Origin: Elymus sibiricus
Lineage: Eukaryota > Streptophyta > Magnoliopsida > Poales > Poaceae
Assembly: GCA_039707655.1 (NCBI GenBank)
Contig: CM077663.1
Location: 436,683,830-436,747,829, forward strand
Length of the DNA: 64,000 nucleotides
Direction of reading: 5' to 3'
Shown in pieces: positions 10,300 through 20,699 of this stretch (its first letter is position 1; every line of letters begins with the position of its first letter). The notes below the pieces were generated by a model. It was not told the origin of the DNA, did no database searches, and was given only the letters and a program-made list of their open reading frames with translations. The position numbers were made by a program, and so were the translations under genes.

Positions 10300-10930
10300 T
10301 CAAGATATCATAAAACATTTCGTGGTTTACAAAAAAGGTTCACGTTTTGAAAAAATGTTCGTGAATTAGAACACAAATTTCGTGCATTCAAAAATGTTCA
10401 TGAATTTTAGAAAAAGTTCATAGATTCGAAGAATGTTGAAGATTTCAGAAACAATGCTTGTGTATTCCAAAAATGTTCAAAGTTTCAGAAAATGTTGTTG
10501 AATTTCCGGAAAATGTTAGGAAATATTGAAAACAATGTTAGGAAACTGCAATAAATAGTTCCCAAATTTGTAAAAAAATGTTCAAAATATTCATAAAAAT
10601 GTTAGCTGATTCAAAAATATATTCATGAATTCAGAAACTATTCGTGAAAAATAAAAATAAATTCTAGATTTCAAAAGTTGTTCCCAAATTTCAAAAAATG
10701 TTCCCCTATGCAAGAAGCTTATTAAAAAATGTACGCAATTACATAAGATGTTCGTGAATTCTAAAACTATTAAAAACATTGTACAAAATGTTCATGAATA
10801 AAAAAATCTTCGCAATTTCAAAAATATGATAAATATTCTTTTGAATTCGAAAAATGTTCACCCTGGTTTGACAAATGTTCACCAATTTTAATAAAAATGT
10901 TCTCAGATTGCAGAAAATGTTTATGAAATT
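10300..10930. repeat. Degenerate short-period array ('aaaatgttc' family)
   Basis: Variants of 'aaaatgttcatgaattt' follow one another roughly every 20-35 bases with many substitutions. Such arrays are common inside grass transposons, but no terminus was identified here. They produce long meaningless frames on both strands. Confidence 0.6.
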
Positions 10931-11699
10931 TGGAATAAAAAACAAAGACAATAAGATGAACGAAGAAGAAGAAAACGAAAATGAAAATGAAAAAAGAAAG
11001 AAAATGACGAAAAATGAAACAAGAAGAAAAAACGCAAGGAGGAAAAAAATGGTGAACATTTTTCTGCCGGCCAAAATTCTGTACATAACGCTTGCGGAGG
11101 GGTACGCGCCAAATTTGAGACCGCCGGAATCTGGACAGTTTGTTCGAACTGGAGAAGTGCTCAGTCGATTGTCAGCTGAATATGTGTGTCCTTGATTAAT
11201 GTGACGTACCGGACAATATATGAGCTATCTAATGCATGACTTGAACCATGTCATTGTCAATTTGTGGAAATGCATGCTTACAATTAGTGTGTGTGTGCGC
11301 GCTTGCGTGCGCGCGCGCTTGCGTGCGTGTGTGTGTGTAAATTGAATTTTTTTATTTATATCATGTCATATATGTGAGTGGCAGTGTACCTATGTATATT
11401 TTGTTTGGCTGGCATGCAAATTCCAAATTTGGGAACCAAACCAAAGTACCAAACCCGGTCTAATCAAGGTTGCCAAATATCAGGCTTCAAACCAAAAGAT
11501 AGCCTATGGTTTTGCCAAAATATCGGCAAGTGGCCGTGCCAATAATTTGGTAGGGTACAATCCAAACATCCCCAGGGTCATTCTACCTCCGCCGCATATC
11601 CAATCACCAATTAATCAATGAACAAAATAGGATGCTATGATAAAATAGTGTGGCATTTAAAATACGCTAATAACGTGCATTAGCAAGACATTGTAATGG
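10931..11699. other. Non-coding interval
   Basis: Purine-rich at 10940-11050 (AAG/GAA runs), then unremarkable. Apart from the TG/CG tract no feature could be supported. Confidence 0.4.
11286..11338. repeat. TG/CG alternating purine-pyrimidine tract
   Basis: About 50 bp of alternating (TG)n, (CG)n and (TGCG)n units. Alternating purine-pyrimidine DNA of this sort can adopt Z-form. Confidence 0.85.
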
Positions 11700-12115
11700 A
11701 AGATGTTTGTCCCGAAAGACCAAGGAGGTATGGGCTTCCGAGATATACATTTTTTCAATCTGGCTTTGTTAACCAAACAAGAGTGGTGCCTGCTTGATAA
11801 TCCTGATTCCCTTTGTGCCACCATATTGAGACTAAATATTTTTCGGTTGGCAACTTAATGAATGCAAGTCTAAAAAAGGGTTCCTTGTTTACTTAGCAAA
11901 GCATTATGGCGGGAGTTGATTCTCTCATAAATGATTATATCTGGAGAGTTGGAAATGGACAAAATAGAGACATTTGGAGAGATGCATGTACCCCGAACTA
12001 TGAGAATAGAAAAATTATTACTCCAAGAAGAGGGCATCTTCTGTCAAACATCGCGTTGCTGCGGGATGTTTGGTTAATAATTTTTAAGAAATTGCATGAA
12101 GTGTGAATGAGATTA
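11700..12115 (+). pseudogene. LINE reverse-transcriptase C-terminal relic
   Basis: Translated pieces show the plant LINE block 'VPKDQGGMGFRDIHFFNLAL' followed by 'LLTKQEWCLL', then, after a frameshift near 11845 and an in-frame TAG where Trp is usual, 'SIMAGVDSLINDYIWRVGNG' and 'IWRDACTP'. These are the linker between RT and zf-RVT in ORF2. A further frame slip near 12105 leads into 'VNEIILKI'. It is old and decayed. The younger LINE at 12364 was inserted just downstream. Confidence 0.8.
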
Positions 12116-12363
12116 TTTTGAAAATATTGAGTAGGTTACTATCTTGTGCAATCAAAACTAAAGTATAGCTCCTGGACGGTCAACAAAATCTGTTGTTTGT
12201 GAAGCTCAAATTAATAGTTGCGTCTATAATGGTCAAACATAAGGAGTTTCTTGTTGTGCAATCTCCCCCCTGAAGCTCAAATCCATTCATAAAATCACTG
12301 GCCCTAAAGTGTTTCTTGCATATCTGGTTTTGGCTCAATAGTACACCATCTTAATCAAGACTG

Positions 12364-13155
12364 TTCTCCTGGGGTCTCCTGGGGCTTGAAGATTTTATTC
12401 AGAAAGCATGTGGCGTTGATAGAGCGGGTGAGTCGGTTCTTGATTTTCTGATGCAAACCCCAGTGAAAGAATTTGGGCTAATTGGCCAGGCTAATGTACA
12501 TGAGTTAGTTGCTGTCACTACCTGGTACATTTGGTGGGAACGAAGGAGAGTGGTCTACGACGAGGTCACACAGAGTGCAAAAAACATGGTGTCAGCAATA
12601 CAAGCCATTACAGCAAATTATGTAGCTTCTATGACGCCAAAGGCAGTAGCTAAAACAGAGGGATGGATGAAGCCGCCTGCTGATTTTGTCAAGCTCAATG
12701 TCGACGCGGCGTTCGACCAGGACCTCCTCAAAGGGGCGGCTGGAGCAGTGCTACGGGATTCTTCCGGAACTTTTATAGCTGCAGGGAATTGGCAACTCGA
12801 GCAATGTGTTGATGTTCTTTCAGCTGAAGCAATGGCTTTAAGGAGGGGTCTCTCTTTGGCACAGATGATGGGATGCAATAAACTGATGGTAAATTCAGAT
12901 AATCTCGAGGTGGTGGAAACGATGAACAATGGCGGCCGCTCAATGGGAATAGCGGCAGCTATTTTTGATGATTGCTACAATCTGGCTTGCGAATTCCCTC
13001 GTACTTATTTTGATCATTGTAATAGACTAGCAAATGCAGTAGCACATGAGCTAGCTAGTATGGCTATGAGAGCTGCTCCTTCTCTGTGGGTAGATGATGC
13101 CCCGCCAGAGATTACCCCTCTCTTGTTGAATGATGTAACAGTTATCAAAAGTTAA
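12364..13155 (+). pseudogene. LINE ORF2 C-terminus with RNase H-like (RVT_3) domain
   Basis: 264 codons are uninterrupted. The N-terminal 90 residues are the ORF2 segment after zf-RVT ('TTWYIWWERRRVV'). The RNase H-like domain starts at 'FVKLNVDAAFD' with the first catalytic Asp. The Glu in 'LSAEAMALRRGL' and the Asp in 'LMVNSDNLEVV' follow at the normal spacing, and 'HCNRLANAVAHELA' gives the C-terminal His. All four RNase H motifs are present, but endonuclease and RT are missing, so it cannot move itself. The stop is followed within 40 bp by the A-tail. Confidence 0.88.
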
Positions 13156-13187
13156 TAAAGGGAGGGATTTATTTTCAAAAAAAAAAA
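12364..13187 (+). mobile_element. 5'-truncated LINE with 16-bp TSD
   Basis: 'atcttaatcaagactg' occurs at 12348-12363 and identically at 13188-13203. The insert ends in 'attttc' plus an A-run directly before the second copy. The frame is open from the first inserted base to the ORF stop, so the element was truncated within ORF2 on insertion and has not decayed since. It belongs to the same LINE family as the copy split by the CACTA element (17.2-25.6 kb). Confidence 0.92.
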
Positions 13188-13203
13188 ATCTTAATCAAGA
13201 CTG

Positions 13204-14082
13204 AACTTGGCAAGTCAGTTTCTTTCTCATTGGACTCAAATAAGCCAAATATCTCAATAGCATGAATACCAAAAGAGAAACTATATCCATTTAGTGGAAT
13301 TAACATGGAAACATAACTTGAGAAGGACAACATAATCTGCAGGTTGTAAAACAAATACAGCATGAAGTGACTACTACCTACAAATCTTTGCATGTGCATG
13401 TGGTCACTTAAGACTCCATCAGAGTAAAAACAATATCATCTTAGTATCTCAATGATATACCTGCTTACAAATCCTACTATCAGCACTGGAGATTGCAAAA
13501 AAATTGCAAGCATCATTATCAGAAAATGGTGAACTGAGATACTAATACTCTATGGCCATGCAGGTGCAGTTAATTAACATTGTGAAGACATAACATCTAA
13601 ACCTCCCTCCCTCCTGAAAGAACATATATATCAAGTAAAATTAAGAAGAATTTAATGAAATGCAAGAGAATGGGAAACAGGCGTAACAAAAGTATATATA
13701 AGCACAATTCTTGCAATAAAAAGAATCCATTAAAAGGGCTTCAGAGTTCAGAATCGCATACCTCTCAAAGCTATTTAAACATGCTTAGAATTTCGAAAAC
13801 AACAATGTATAGAAAAATCCTTACATTATTATATCTCATAAAATAAACTTCACAATGTTTGACCGTCCACGGGAGGTGAATGTTGATGAATCTTCAGGAT
13901 ATACATGAGAATCCGATTTTTTAGGTACATGAATGTTCATATGTGACATGAATCGCCCTTCATGGATTTCTACAATAAAAAGGTGGAAGAAATAATGGTA
14001 AAATAGCTAAGGCCATAGGTGCATATGCTAATTTCGTCTAATGAGAGAAGAAGAGAACCGAACCCATGCCCTCGAACGTTAC
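13204..14082. other. Non-coding interval
   Basis: AT-rich with no coding similarity. Short frames (for example around 13655-13846) have no recognisable content. If the Helitron ending at 17166 is real, this stretch may be its interior. Confidence 0.4.
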
Positions 14083-14140
14083 CTTGGTCCCCTTCTTCCA
14101 CCCGGGCTTGGTCTGCGTCACCTCCTTCCCGACGATCAGC
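14083..14140 (-). pseudogene. Single exon of a DnaJ (HSP40) C-terminal domain
   Basis: On the minus strand, a 58-nt segment bounded by 'ctgactgacag' (acceptor) and 'AAG|GTAACG' (donor) encodes 19 codons ending 'TKPGWKKGTK'. The 'KPGWKKGTK' block is a hallmark of the type II DnaJ substrate-binding domain. No other DnaJ exon was found within several kilobases, so this is a stranded exon, most easily explained by capture in a transposon such as the putative Helitron whose 5' end is at 17166. In an intact DnaJ this strand lies in the client-binding beta-domain. Confidence 0.6.
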
Positions 14141-14941
14141 CTGTCAGTCAGGAACGAAATCATTCAGGTGATGGTCACAGCTTAGTAATGTCAAAGATGT
14201 GAGCTTGATAATGCGATCAAGTGGTACTAATAGTGTCACAGTCTCTTGTACCAGCACCCTCACATGCAGGCAACACACATGAATTACACACCACCTAATG
14301 CCCTGAACCTGAAGGACCACATCACGCATTTTGATAGGTGATACGTGATAGCCTCCAAAATAGAGGTATTCAACCAAATGCATGAATTACTACATTGAAA
14401 AGTATGTACTCACGTAAAAACAAGTATGCTACGCACCTCTTATTATCTGTCCAAGAATCTTCTTCTGATTAAATGTTACGTCGTCCAAAATACCATGGCA
14501 ATTTTTTTGAACAAAAAGCCCTCAGCAAAATAAATTCTCGGATCTCTCTTACCTTGGCGAACTCTAGATGATCACGATTCAACACCTGACAAATTTTGGA
14601 TCAAATCTTCCAATGATGCAGCAGAAACAAAATATCATTTTCCCCTCACCTTTTCGGCAGAGCCTGGTTGCAAAAAGGGGTCATCCATCATTGCAGCGGT
14701 GGCAGGGGTCAGATGTTGTCGCGCCGGGCCGTGCGCCGCCGCTGCCTTCGGCAGCCATGCCGCAGGTCTGGCCTCGTCGGGAGCATCGAAGGGCTGAGTG
14801 CCGCCAGGCCATGCGCCACGCGCCGTGAGCGGCCATGGACGCTGGTCATCTGAGCCGCTGACACAGGCGGAGGCGTAGGAGCCGATTGTCGTAGACCATG
14901 CCGCGTAGACGTCGCTGGGGGAGGGGAGGAGAGGAGACGCT
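14141..14941. other. Non-coding interval, GC-rich toward the right
   Basis: AT-rich to about 14660, then GC-rich to 14930, with short CpG-rich frames. No gene is recognised. The rise in GC resembles the 5' flank of the Helitron at 26.3-29.3 kb (also GC-rich near its 5' end). Confidence 0.4.
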
Positions 14942-15449
14942 TGTTAAACGAATAAGCCGCGGCTGCGGCCAGGGCGCGTCGTGCGTGCGTGTGCCAGACG
15001 AGTCGGGCATGGTCTGGTCCGTGTCAGGCCTGTAGCCGTGTGTGTGTGTGATCGCATGTGTGTGTGCGCGTGTGATCGGGTCGGTTAGACGGATGCGCGG
15101 GGGTGTGGCCGCGCCGGGCGCTGGACCCAGTCACGACCCGTTGGCGTGCGTACGCGGCGGGCGTGGGAGCTGGGAGCGCGGGGCGTGCGCGAAGTGGGCA
15201 GCGGGGCTGCTGCGGGAGCGGTCGTGGCCGTTGGCGCATGCATGTATAAGTCCTGTCCTCCGTGTTGTAGTCCGTGGCTGAGTACGTGCTCAGGAAAGAA
15301 ATCAAGTGGCCGTTCGTGCGGCCGGCGGCGTTCGTGCGCCGGGCAAATCCTGCTATGTTCTCCTCGTTCTTCCTTCTTCTTTCTTCTACCTCCGTGCGAG
15401 AGAGAGAGAGAGCTCAGGTGAGGAGGAGAGCTAGGGCTAGACAACAACA
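14942..15449 (+). repeat. Left LTR of the gag-only Copia element
   Basis: 508 bp, TG...CA. A likely TATA motif 'atgtataag' lies near 15241. It differs from the right LTR by scattered substitutions and by the length of a TG microsatellite. Confidence 0.92.
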
Positions 15450-15490
15450 ATTGGTATACAGAGCTTCGGTTCGGGCGATCACCGGCGACC

Positions 15491-16297
15491 ATGGCGCTCG
15501 TCCCACACGGCGGCGGCGCAGGCGGATCGGTGTCGATGGCGATGCCGATGCCGGACAACTACACGGTGTGGGCGATCAAGGCGCAGGCGATCCTCGACGT
15601 CCACACTATGTGGAAGGCGGTGGCGCCGGGCGACGCGGTGGTGAACGCCAAGAAGTGCAAGACGGCGCGCGCGTTGATCCTCGGAGCGCTGCCGGAGGAC
15701 GTGCTACTGCAGGTGGCGACGAAGCTCACCGCCAGGGAGGTATGGGACTCCCTGAAGGTGAGGTTCGTCGGCGCCGATCGGGTACGCGCGGCGAGGCGGG
15801 CGACGCTGCGCGGGGAGCTCGATCGCATGAAGATGGCGGACGGCGAGGCGCTGGATGCGTACGCCGGGAGGCTGGCGGGGATGACGGCGCGGTTCGCGAA
15901 CCTCGGGGAGACGCTCGGCGACGCGGTGCTGGTGAAAAAGCTCCTGGACACCGCCCCCGATCGTCTGTTCCCCGTCATCGCCGGCATCGAGCAGTTCTGC
16001 AACCTCGACGAGATGACGTTCGACGAGGCGCTCGGGCGGCTGCGCGCGTTTGATGAGCGGGTTCGGCGCCGTGTACAAGACGGCGGCGAGCGTGGCGGCG
16101 ATCAGCTGATGCTCACCATGGCGCAGTGGCGGGCACGGGAGCGGCAGCAGGGAGCAGCGCGCGACGACGACGATGGGCGGAGCGTGGCATCGGGCAACGG
16201 CGGCAACAGGCGTGGCCGCTGCTACAAGTGCGGCGAGCCAGCGGCGGAGCGCGCGCTGATAGCGGACGCCGGCGTTGAAGACGGCGGACTCCTCTGA
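15491..16297 (+). CDS. Copia-type Gag (UBN2/DUF4219 family) with truncated zinc knuckle
   Basis: 268 codons. The ATG lies 42 nt after the left LTR and follows a short leader. The N-terminus holds the DUF4219-like 'NYTVWAIKAQAIL' motif. The body (about residues 50-200) is the UBN2 capsid-like domain with 'AREVWDSLKVRF', 'LDAYAGRLAGM' and 'DEALGRLRAFDERVRRR'. A basic stretch then leads to 'RGRCYKCGE', the first half of a CCHC knuckle. The His and last Cys are missing, and the frame runs into a short tail 'AGVEDGGLL' and stop just before the polypurine tract. A deletion probably joined the knuckle to the old pol end. Gag would assemble the particle and bind RNA; RNA binding is likely weakened. 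Confidence 0.85.
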   Translation: MALVPHGGGAGGSVSMAMPMPDNYTVWAIKAQAILDVHTMWKAVAPGDAVVNAKKCKTARALILGALPEDVLLQVATKLTAREVWDSLKVRFVGADRVRAARRATLRGELDRMKMADGEALDAYAGRLAGMTARFANLGETLGDAVLVKKLLDTAPDRLFPVIAGIEQFCNLDEMTFDEALGRLRAFDERVRRRVQDGGERGGDQLMLTMAQWRARERQQGAARDDDDGRSVASGNGGNRRGRCYKCGEPAAERALIADAGVEDGGLL

Positions 16298-16318
16298 GCC
16301 ACGGCTTAGGGTGGTGAA

Positions 16319-16829
16319 TGTTAGACGAATAAGCCGCGGCTGCGGCCAGGGCTCGTCGTGCATGCGTGTGCCAGACGAGTCGGGCATGGTCTGGTCCGTG
16401 TGTCAGGCCTGTAGCCGTGTGTGTGTGTGTGAGATCGCATGTGTGTGTGCGCGTGTGATCGGGTCGGTTAGACGGATGCGCGGGGTGTGGCCGCGCCGGG
16501 CGCTGGACCCAGTCACGACCCGTTGGCGTGCGTGCGCGGCGGGCGTGGGAGCTGGGAGCGTGGGGCATGCGCGAAGTGGGCAGTGGGGCTGCTGCAGGAG
16601 CGGTCGTGGCCGCTGGCGCATGCATGTATAAGTCCCGTCCTCCGTGTTGTAGTCCGTGGCTGAGTACGTGCTCACGAGAGAAATCAAGTGGCCGTTCGTG
16701 CGGCCGGCGGCGTTCGTGCGCGGGGCAAATCCTGCTGTGTTCTCCTCGTTCTTCCTTCTTCTTTCTTCTACGTCCGTGCGAGAGAGAGAGAGCTCAGGTG
16801 AGGAGGAGAGCTAGGGCTAGACAACAACA
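16319..16829 (+). repeat. Right LTR of the gag-only Copia element
   Basis: 511 bp, collinear with the left LTR and ending at the same 'acaacaaca'. It is followed immediately by the second TSD copy. Confidence 0.92.
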
Positions 16830-16834
16830 ACGCT

Positions 16835-17166
16835 GATGCATTGAATTTAACCTTTGGTGGGGAAGGTGGGGAATAGAGGATGATATAATTGATGCGTACG
16901 GGAGGTGGAAACGGAAGAGATGTGAAGAGATGGAGCGATGGGCTTCTGTTGGGCTTTTTCTTACCGGTTGACGTCTCCGCTTCTCTTACAGTCGAATCAC
17001 ATGAAAAACATGTTTCTCTAAAATGCTGACGTGGTGAGCTGCATGACTAAAATAATTAAGAACAACTGATGATGTGGTAAGGTTGCTGAGGTGGATAGGC
17101 TGCATGTCAAGAGAAATAGGTTAGTGGGGATGAACTATTTAGATATTATAGATTATAGATTATAGA
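16835..17166 (-). mobile_element. Putative Helitron 5' terminus (minus orientation), far end not found
   Basis: On the minus strand the sequence starts 'TCTATAATC' at 17166, has A on the outside (complement of T17167), and continues through 'TCTAAATAGTTCATCCCC'. Nearly the same wording is at the Helitron 5' end at 29290 ('TCTAAATGGTTGATCCCC'). The element would run leftwards, interrupted by the Copia insertion at 14942. A 3' hairpin plus CTRR end could not be located, so the length is unknown. Confidence 0.5.
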
Positions 17167-17199
17167 TGACGTTGTGGCCAATTGATGCATAATATGACG

Positions 17200-17600
17200 A
17201 ATTACATTGCTTGGAGCTATACAAAAAAAATGGATTGTTCACGGTTCGATGGGCTTATTTGGAGGAATGGAACAAACAACATGGGAGTAAACTGCAACAC
17301 ACAAACGTTATGGGTAGAACAAATGTCAATCCTATTTTGGGTAAGATTTGAAAATTATCTTGTCCAACAAAGGTGAAAATTTTCATTTGGCGTACATTGC
17401 ACGGAACCCTCCCGTGTCGTGTTACGCTTGCTAATAGACATATGAAAGTCTCGCCCATCTTCCCATCATGTTTGAATGGGCCAGAAGATACAAAAATGTG
17501 TTGTTTCTGTTTCAGAAGACGAAAGATGTGTGGGAGAAGCTGGGATTGCATGAGGCCATTAGTAAAACTTGTGCGATTGACCACGCGGGAGAGGCAGTCT
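17200..17600 (+). pseudogene. LINE ORF2 fragment, left half (split by CACTA)
   Basis: The block 'KVKIFIWRTLHGTLPCRV' and 'DVWEKLGLHEAISKTCAIDH' match zf-RVT and the following segment of plant LINE ORF2. A TGA stands where Trp is expected just before 'KLSCPTKV', so the copy carried a stop. The frame breaks off at 17600 exactly where the CACTA element begins and continues at 24893. Together the two halves parallel the LINE at 12364-13155 residue by residue ('GEAVLEFL' against 'GESVLDFL'). Confidence 0.85.
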
Positions 17601-18143
17601 CACTAGTAGAGAACAGGGCAACAGTCCCGGTTCCAGAGGGCCTTTAGTCCCGGTTCTTAAACCGGGACAAAACGATCGGGACTAATGTCGATCGCTTTTA
17701 GTCCCGGTTGGCTTACGAACCGGGACCAACGGTGCTCCACGTGGCCGCACGGCGGCACCGAGGCAGGAGGACCTTTGGTCCCGGTTCGTAACAAGAACCG
17801 GGACTAAAAGGCGCTGGTTTTTTTTTTTGGAAATGGCCGTGTTTCATTTTTTGTTTTCATTTTCTTTTATATTTATATTGTATTTTCACGCGGGTTTTCA
17901 TTTTTGGAAAGGGCCAATCGCAACATCATATTTTCCTCTAATTCACATGATCACTTGCATCCATCCACCTTAATCAAATATATGTTATATAACTCATCAT
18001 CATCTTACTCATCTAACAACTCATCATCATCTTAATCATACCAAGTTAAAATCTCATAAAACAGAAAAATGTCATAATAGTAATCATCCTAATCGATCAT
18101 GCAAGTTAAAATAAACCAGAAAAACTTCTCTCTCATATAGGAC

Positions 18144-19339
18144 CTAGTTGTCCCTCCTAGGTAAAATGACATAAAATAGAATAACACCTATGTCTCCATG
18201 ATGAAGCAAAGAGATCCAACGGTCTTCAACTTGTGGCTTGCGATCCTTCTTTATTTGTCCCCATGCTTCAATTTGGAGCCGTCTTGGTGGTTTGCGCTCA
18301 GTCGAGTATGCAAAAGAGAACTCGGGCTGGAAGGGGCTTTTAATTGTCATATTACCTTCGGGTTGCATCAACGGAGGCACAATTTCATTTGGCAGTTTCT
18401 GTTGAAGAACATAATAGTAGTCTAGTTAGCAATGTAATCAATACCATTTACGCAATAGTATAGTGTACTTAATTAGCAACTCTTACCAAGATATTTCGGC
18501 GAATGTCATCCGCCCTCAACCTATGCACTAGTGTCCTGTACAATGTATAATTTGGGCCAGTTCCCAAATTATACGGGAAGATCTCCCTACCAACTAGGAC
18601 ATCAATAACAAAGTTGATAAGATCATCCTTCTCCTCCCAAGTTAGATGTGATCCATAAGTGTAGTGTGTCGTGTCAATTATTTTCCATGTTTCACTCGAA
18701 GAAACGAAATAAGCTGTAAATTATAAATTAACAAATTTAGTATGGATGAACACCAACTATTTTTAAATATAGAATGCAAATTACTTGACAAATATGCATG
18801 GTTGATAAACTCACATGGAGGTAAAACAGGAAGCATATCGACATCCACCCAAATGTCGATGTTACCTTCAATATGATCTTCAGGACGAAGATCGAAGGTT
18901 ATTTCCATATCCTCCTGAAATCCATATGCCTTGCAAAGAGCTTCCCAATTTGAGCACCCTAATTCTGTGTTATCAACTGCATTCATTACTTTGACCAGAA
19001 ATGTGTGACCATGTTTAGTCCTCAGGTTGGCTCTCCTCGTCTCGAAACCGTCGTGCTCTTCGAAACCGAGCCTCTCCAAGAAATACTGTCTTGCATGACA
19101 GGGGATGAACTAGTCGAATTGTATAAAACATAAATTACACGTTGAAGCAAAGAAACAAAAGTCATGCTTAATTACGAAAGACACTTGTCATCGTTGCGTA
19201 CCATATAAATATCGAAGTCCTCGTAAAGCTTCATGGTGAAGAACCTGCCGTCTCGCAGCCCAGGCCGGTCGCAAAGACCCTTATCTTCGCCGCAATGTTC
19301 GCACGTTTGGCACCTATGGTCGTCATCAGACGACGACAT
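18144..19339 (-). CDS. CACTA-borne four-exon gene, possible B3-like DNA-binding protein
   Basis: Exons 19339-19202, 19109-18815, 18713-18487 and 18398-18144 join in phase with GT...AG introns into 304 codons plus stop, without interruption. The start is 'MSSSDDDHRCQTCEHCGEDK', with a CxxC-xx-C cluster (residues 10-16). Residues about 33-120 ('RFFTMKLYEDFDIYM', 'CHARQYFLERLGFEEHDGF', 'LRTKHGHTFLVKV', 'YGFQEDMEITFDL') have the spacing of a B3-type fold. A second conserved-looking block is 'THYTYGSHLTWEEKDDLINF'. The C-terminus 'GVILFYVILPRRDN' ends at the stop. Similar proteins are common in CACTA elements of grasses. Binding to the sub-terminal repeats, as TNPA does for En/Spm, is an inference, and the B3 assignment is tentative. 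Confidence 0.65.
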
Positions 19340-19892
19340 TTCCTGCAAAATACAGGCACTAGGAGGTGTTCCCTGCAATAACATATGCACAGGACCAAAT
19401 AGACCTAATTGCAATAACATACGCACATGACATATAAATTGATTATTACTTTCGGTCTGTCGAGGCTTTACTTAAATAACTCTCATATCTCATGGTGTGT
19501 TGGTCCGCACTCTCTCACACTAATATGGTGGTATATTGGTGGACACTCTCTCACACTAATAGTTCGACCGTTGGTGATGGGCGCAACCCCTCTTCTCTCC
19601 TAGTGCATTATACCGAGGTATATATCGCAAGAAGATAAGAGGAAGAAGCGCCCCCCACGACAATAGTCGGGATGCCTCCATCAAGAACACACATGAAAGT
19701 CACACAAGGAGCAACGACAGACCGAAAGTCACACACGCATTATAACAATATAATATCACTAATACAATTATAATGAGCTCGAATATAATATCACTAATAC
19801 ATTTATAATGAACTCGAATATAATATCACTAATCCAGTTAATGCATCATCAAATATTAACTAATACATCTCGAATATTATCATATAAGATCA

Positions 19893-20339
19893 CTAATACA
19901 TATCGAATATCCTAGAATCCAAAGTGGAGGACGGTGAACTCGGTTCACTAGCGGTCTCTAAGTCGCTGATGGTGGACACCCAAAGATAAGGAACCATCAC
20001 CGGATCATAACTCGGGTGAGATCCCTGAAGAACCTGCCAGGTATTGGAGAACCTGGCGTCCAACGCCGCCATGTAGCGACGGACGTGCTCGTCCTCCTCC
20101 CTGACACGGCGACGTACCACCTCCGCGGGGGCCGGCTTCCTCTGCGCCGAAAGTGGCCCATGCGACCGCCACCAAAGAAGCTCCGGTTCGACGACAAGAC
20201 CAGGATTCCTCACCAAGCTCCGAGCCCGGGAAGGTAGCACCTCCCAGTGCCAGCCCGGCGGAGCCCAGTCCCGGACATTGCGCCTCTCAAGCATGATGTC
20301 GCCGCCGACTCGACGACGACGAGGATGCGGGCCAGGCAT
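19893..20339 (-). CDS. CACTA-borne single-exon ORF of unknown function
   Basis: 148 codons, beginning with an Arg-rich stretch and containing 'PPGWHWEVLPSRARSLVRNP', 'EPELLWWRSHGP', 'VRREEDEH'-like acidic/basic helices and 'TWQVLQGSHPSYDPV'. An alternative start is the Met at residue 16, just before 'LERRNVRDW'. No known catalytic motif is visible. It lies upstream of the four-exon gene on the same strand and may be an extra exon of it or a separate gene. Tryptophan-rich motifs of this kind recur in CACTA-associated proteins; a function cannot be given. Confidence 0.45.
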   Translation of the reverse strand: MPGPHPRRRRVGGDIMLERRNVRDWAPPGWHWEVLPSRARSLVRNPGLVVEPELLWWRSHGPLSAQRKPAPAEVVRRRVREEDEHVRRYMAALDARFSNTWQVLQGSHPSYDPVMVPYLWVSTISDLETASEPSSPSSTLDSRIFDMY

Positions 20340-20699
20340 CGTCGACGTCGAGACAAATTCCTATGAGAACATTTTCTTATCGTTTAATGTTTTGCTTTTT
20401 TAGAAATGCGGGATTGGCATCGTCGACGAAAACAAATTGTGGCTATAGCAAATATCATTTTATTTAACAACAATAAAACAACAATAACATTTTTAATAAC
20501 AAAGCCTAGTGATGTGTAAGTTAGCAAATAAAGAAGCATCTTCCTCATAAATCAACAAATCAACTTGAAATGCTATCTTAATTTCCTAACTAACTTAAAA
20601 TGCCATCTTAATTTTCTAACTAGCCCTGGATCCGCCGCTGACCGCCACTGCTTCGGCCGGCGACGGACGCGGGCGACGACGGTAACCGCGGGGGTGAGG

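Larger units (their letters stand above)
14942..16829 (+). mobile_element. Non-autonomous Copia LTR element carrying gag only (TR-GAG-like)
   Basis: Two direct LTRs, 14942-15449 and 16319-16829, both start TGTTA and end ACA. They are flanked by a perfect 5-bp TSD 'acgct' (14937-14941 and 16830-16834). Directly after the left LTR is 'ttggtatacagagc', close to the initiator-tRNA-Met primer site but with one extra base. A purine-rich 'agggtggtgaa' precedes the right LTR. The internal part is only 869 bp and encodes a gag; protease, integrase, RT and RNase H are absent. This matches the TR-GAG class, which depends on pol proteins from full-length relatives. Confidence 0.92.

Noticed and set aside
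15274..16053. 259-codon plus-strand ORF overlapping the gag
   Set aside because: Arg/Gly-rich shadow of the gag in another frame; it begins inside the LTR and has no family signature.
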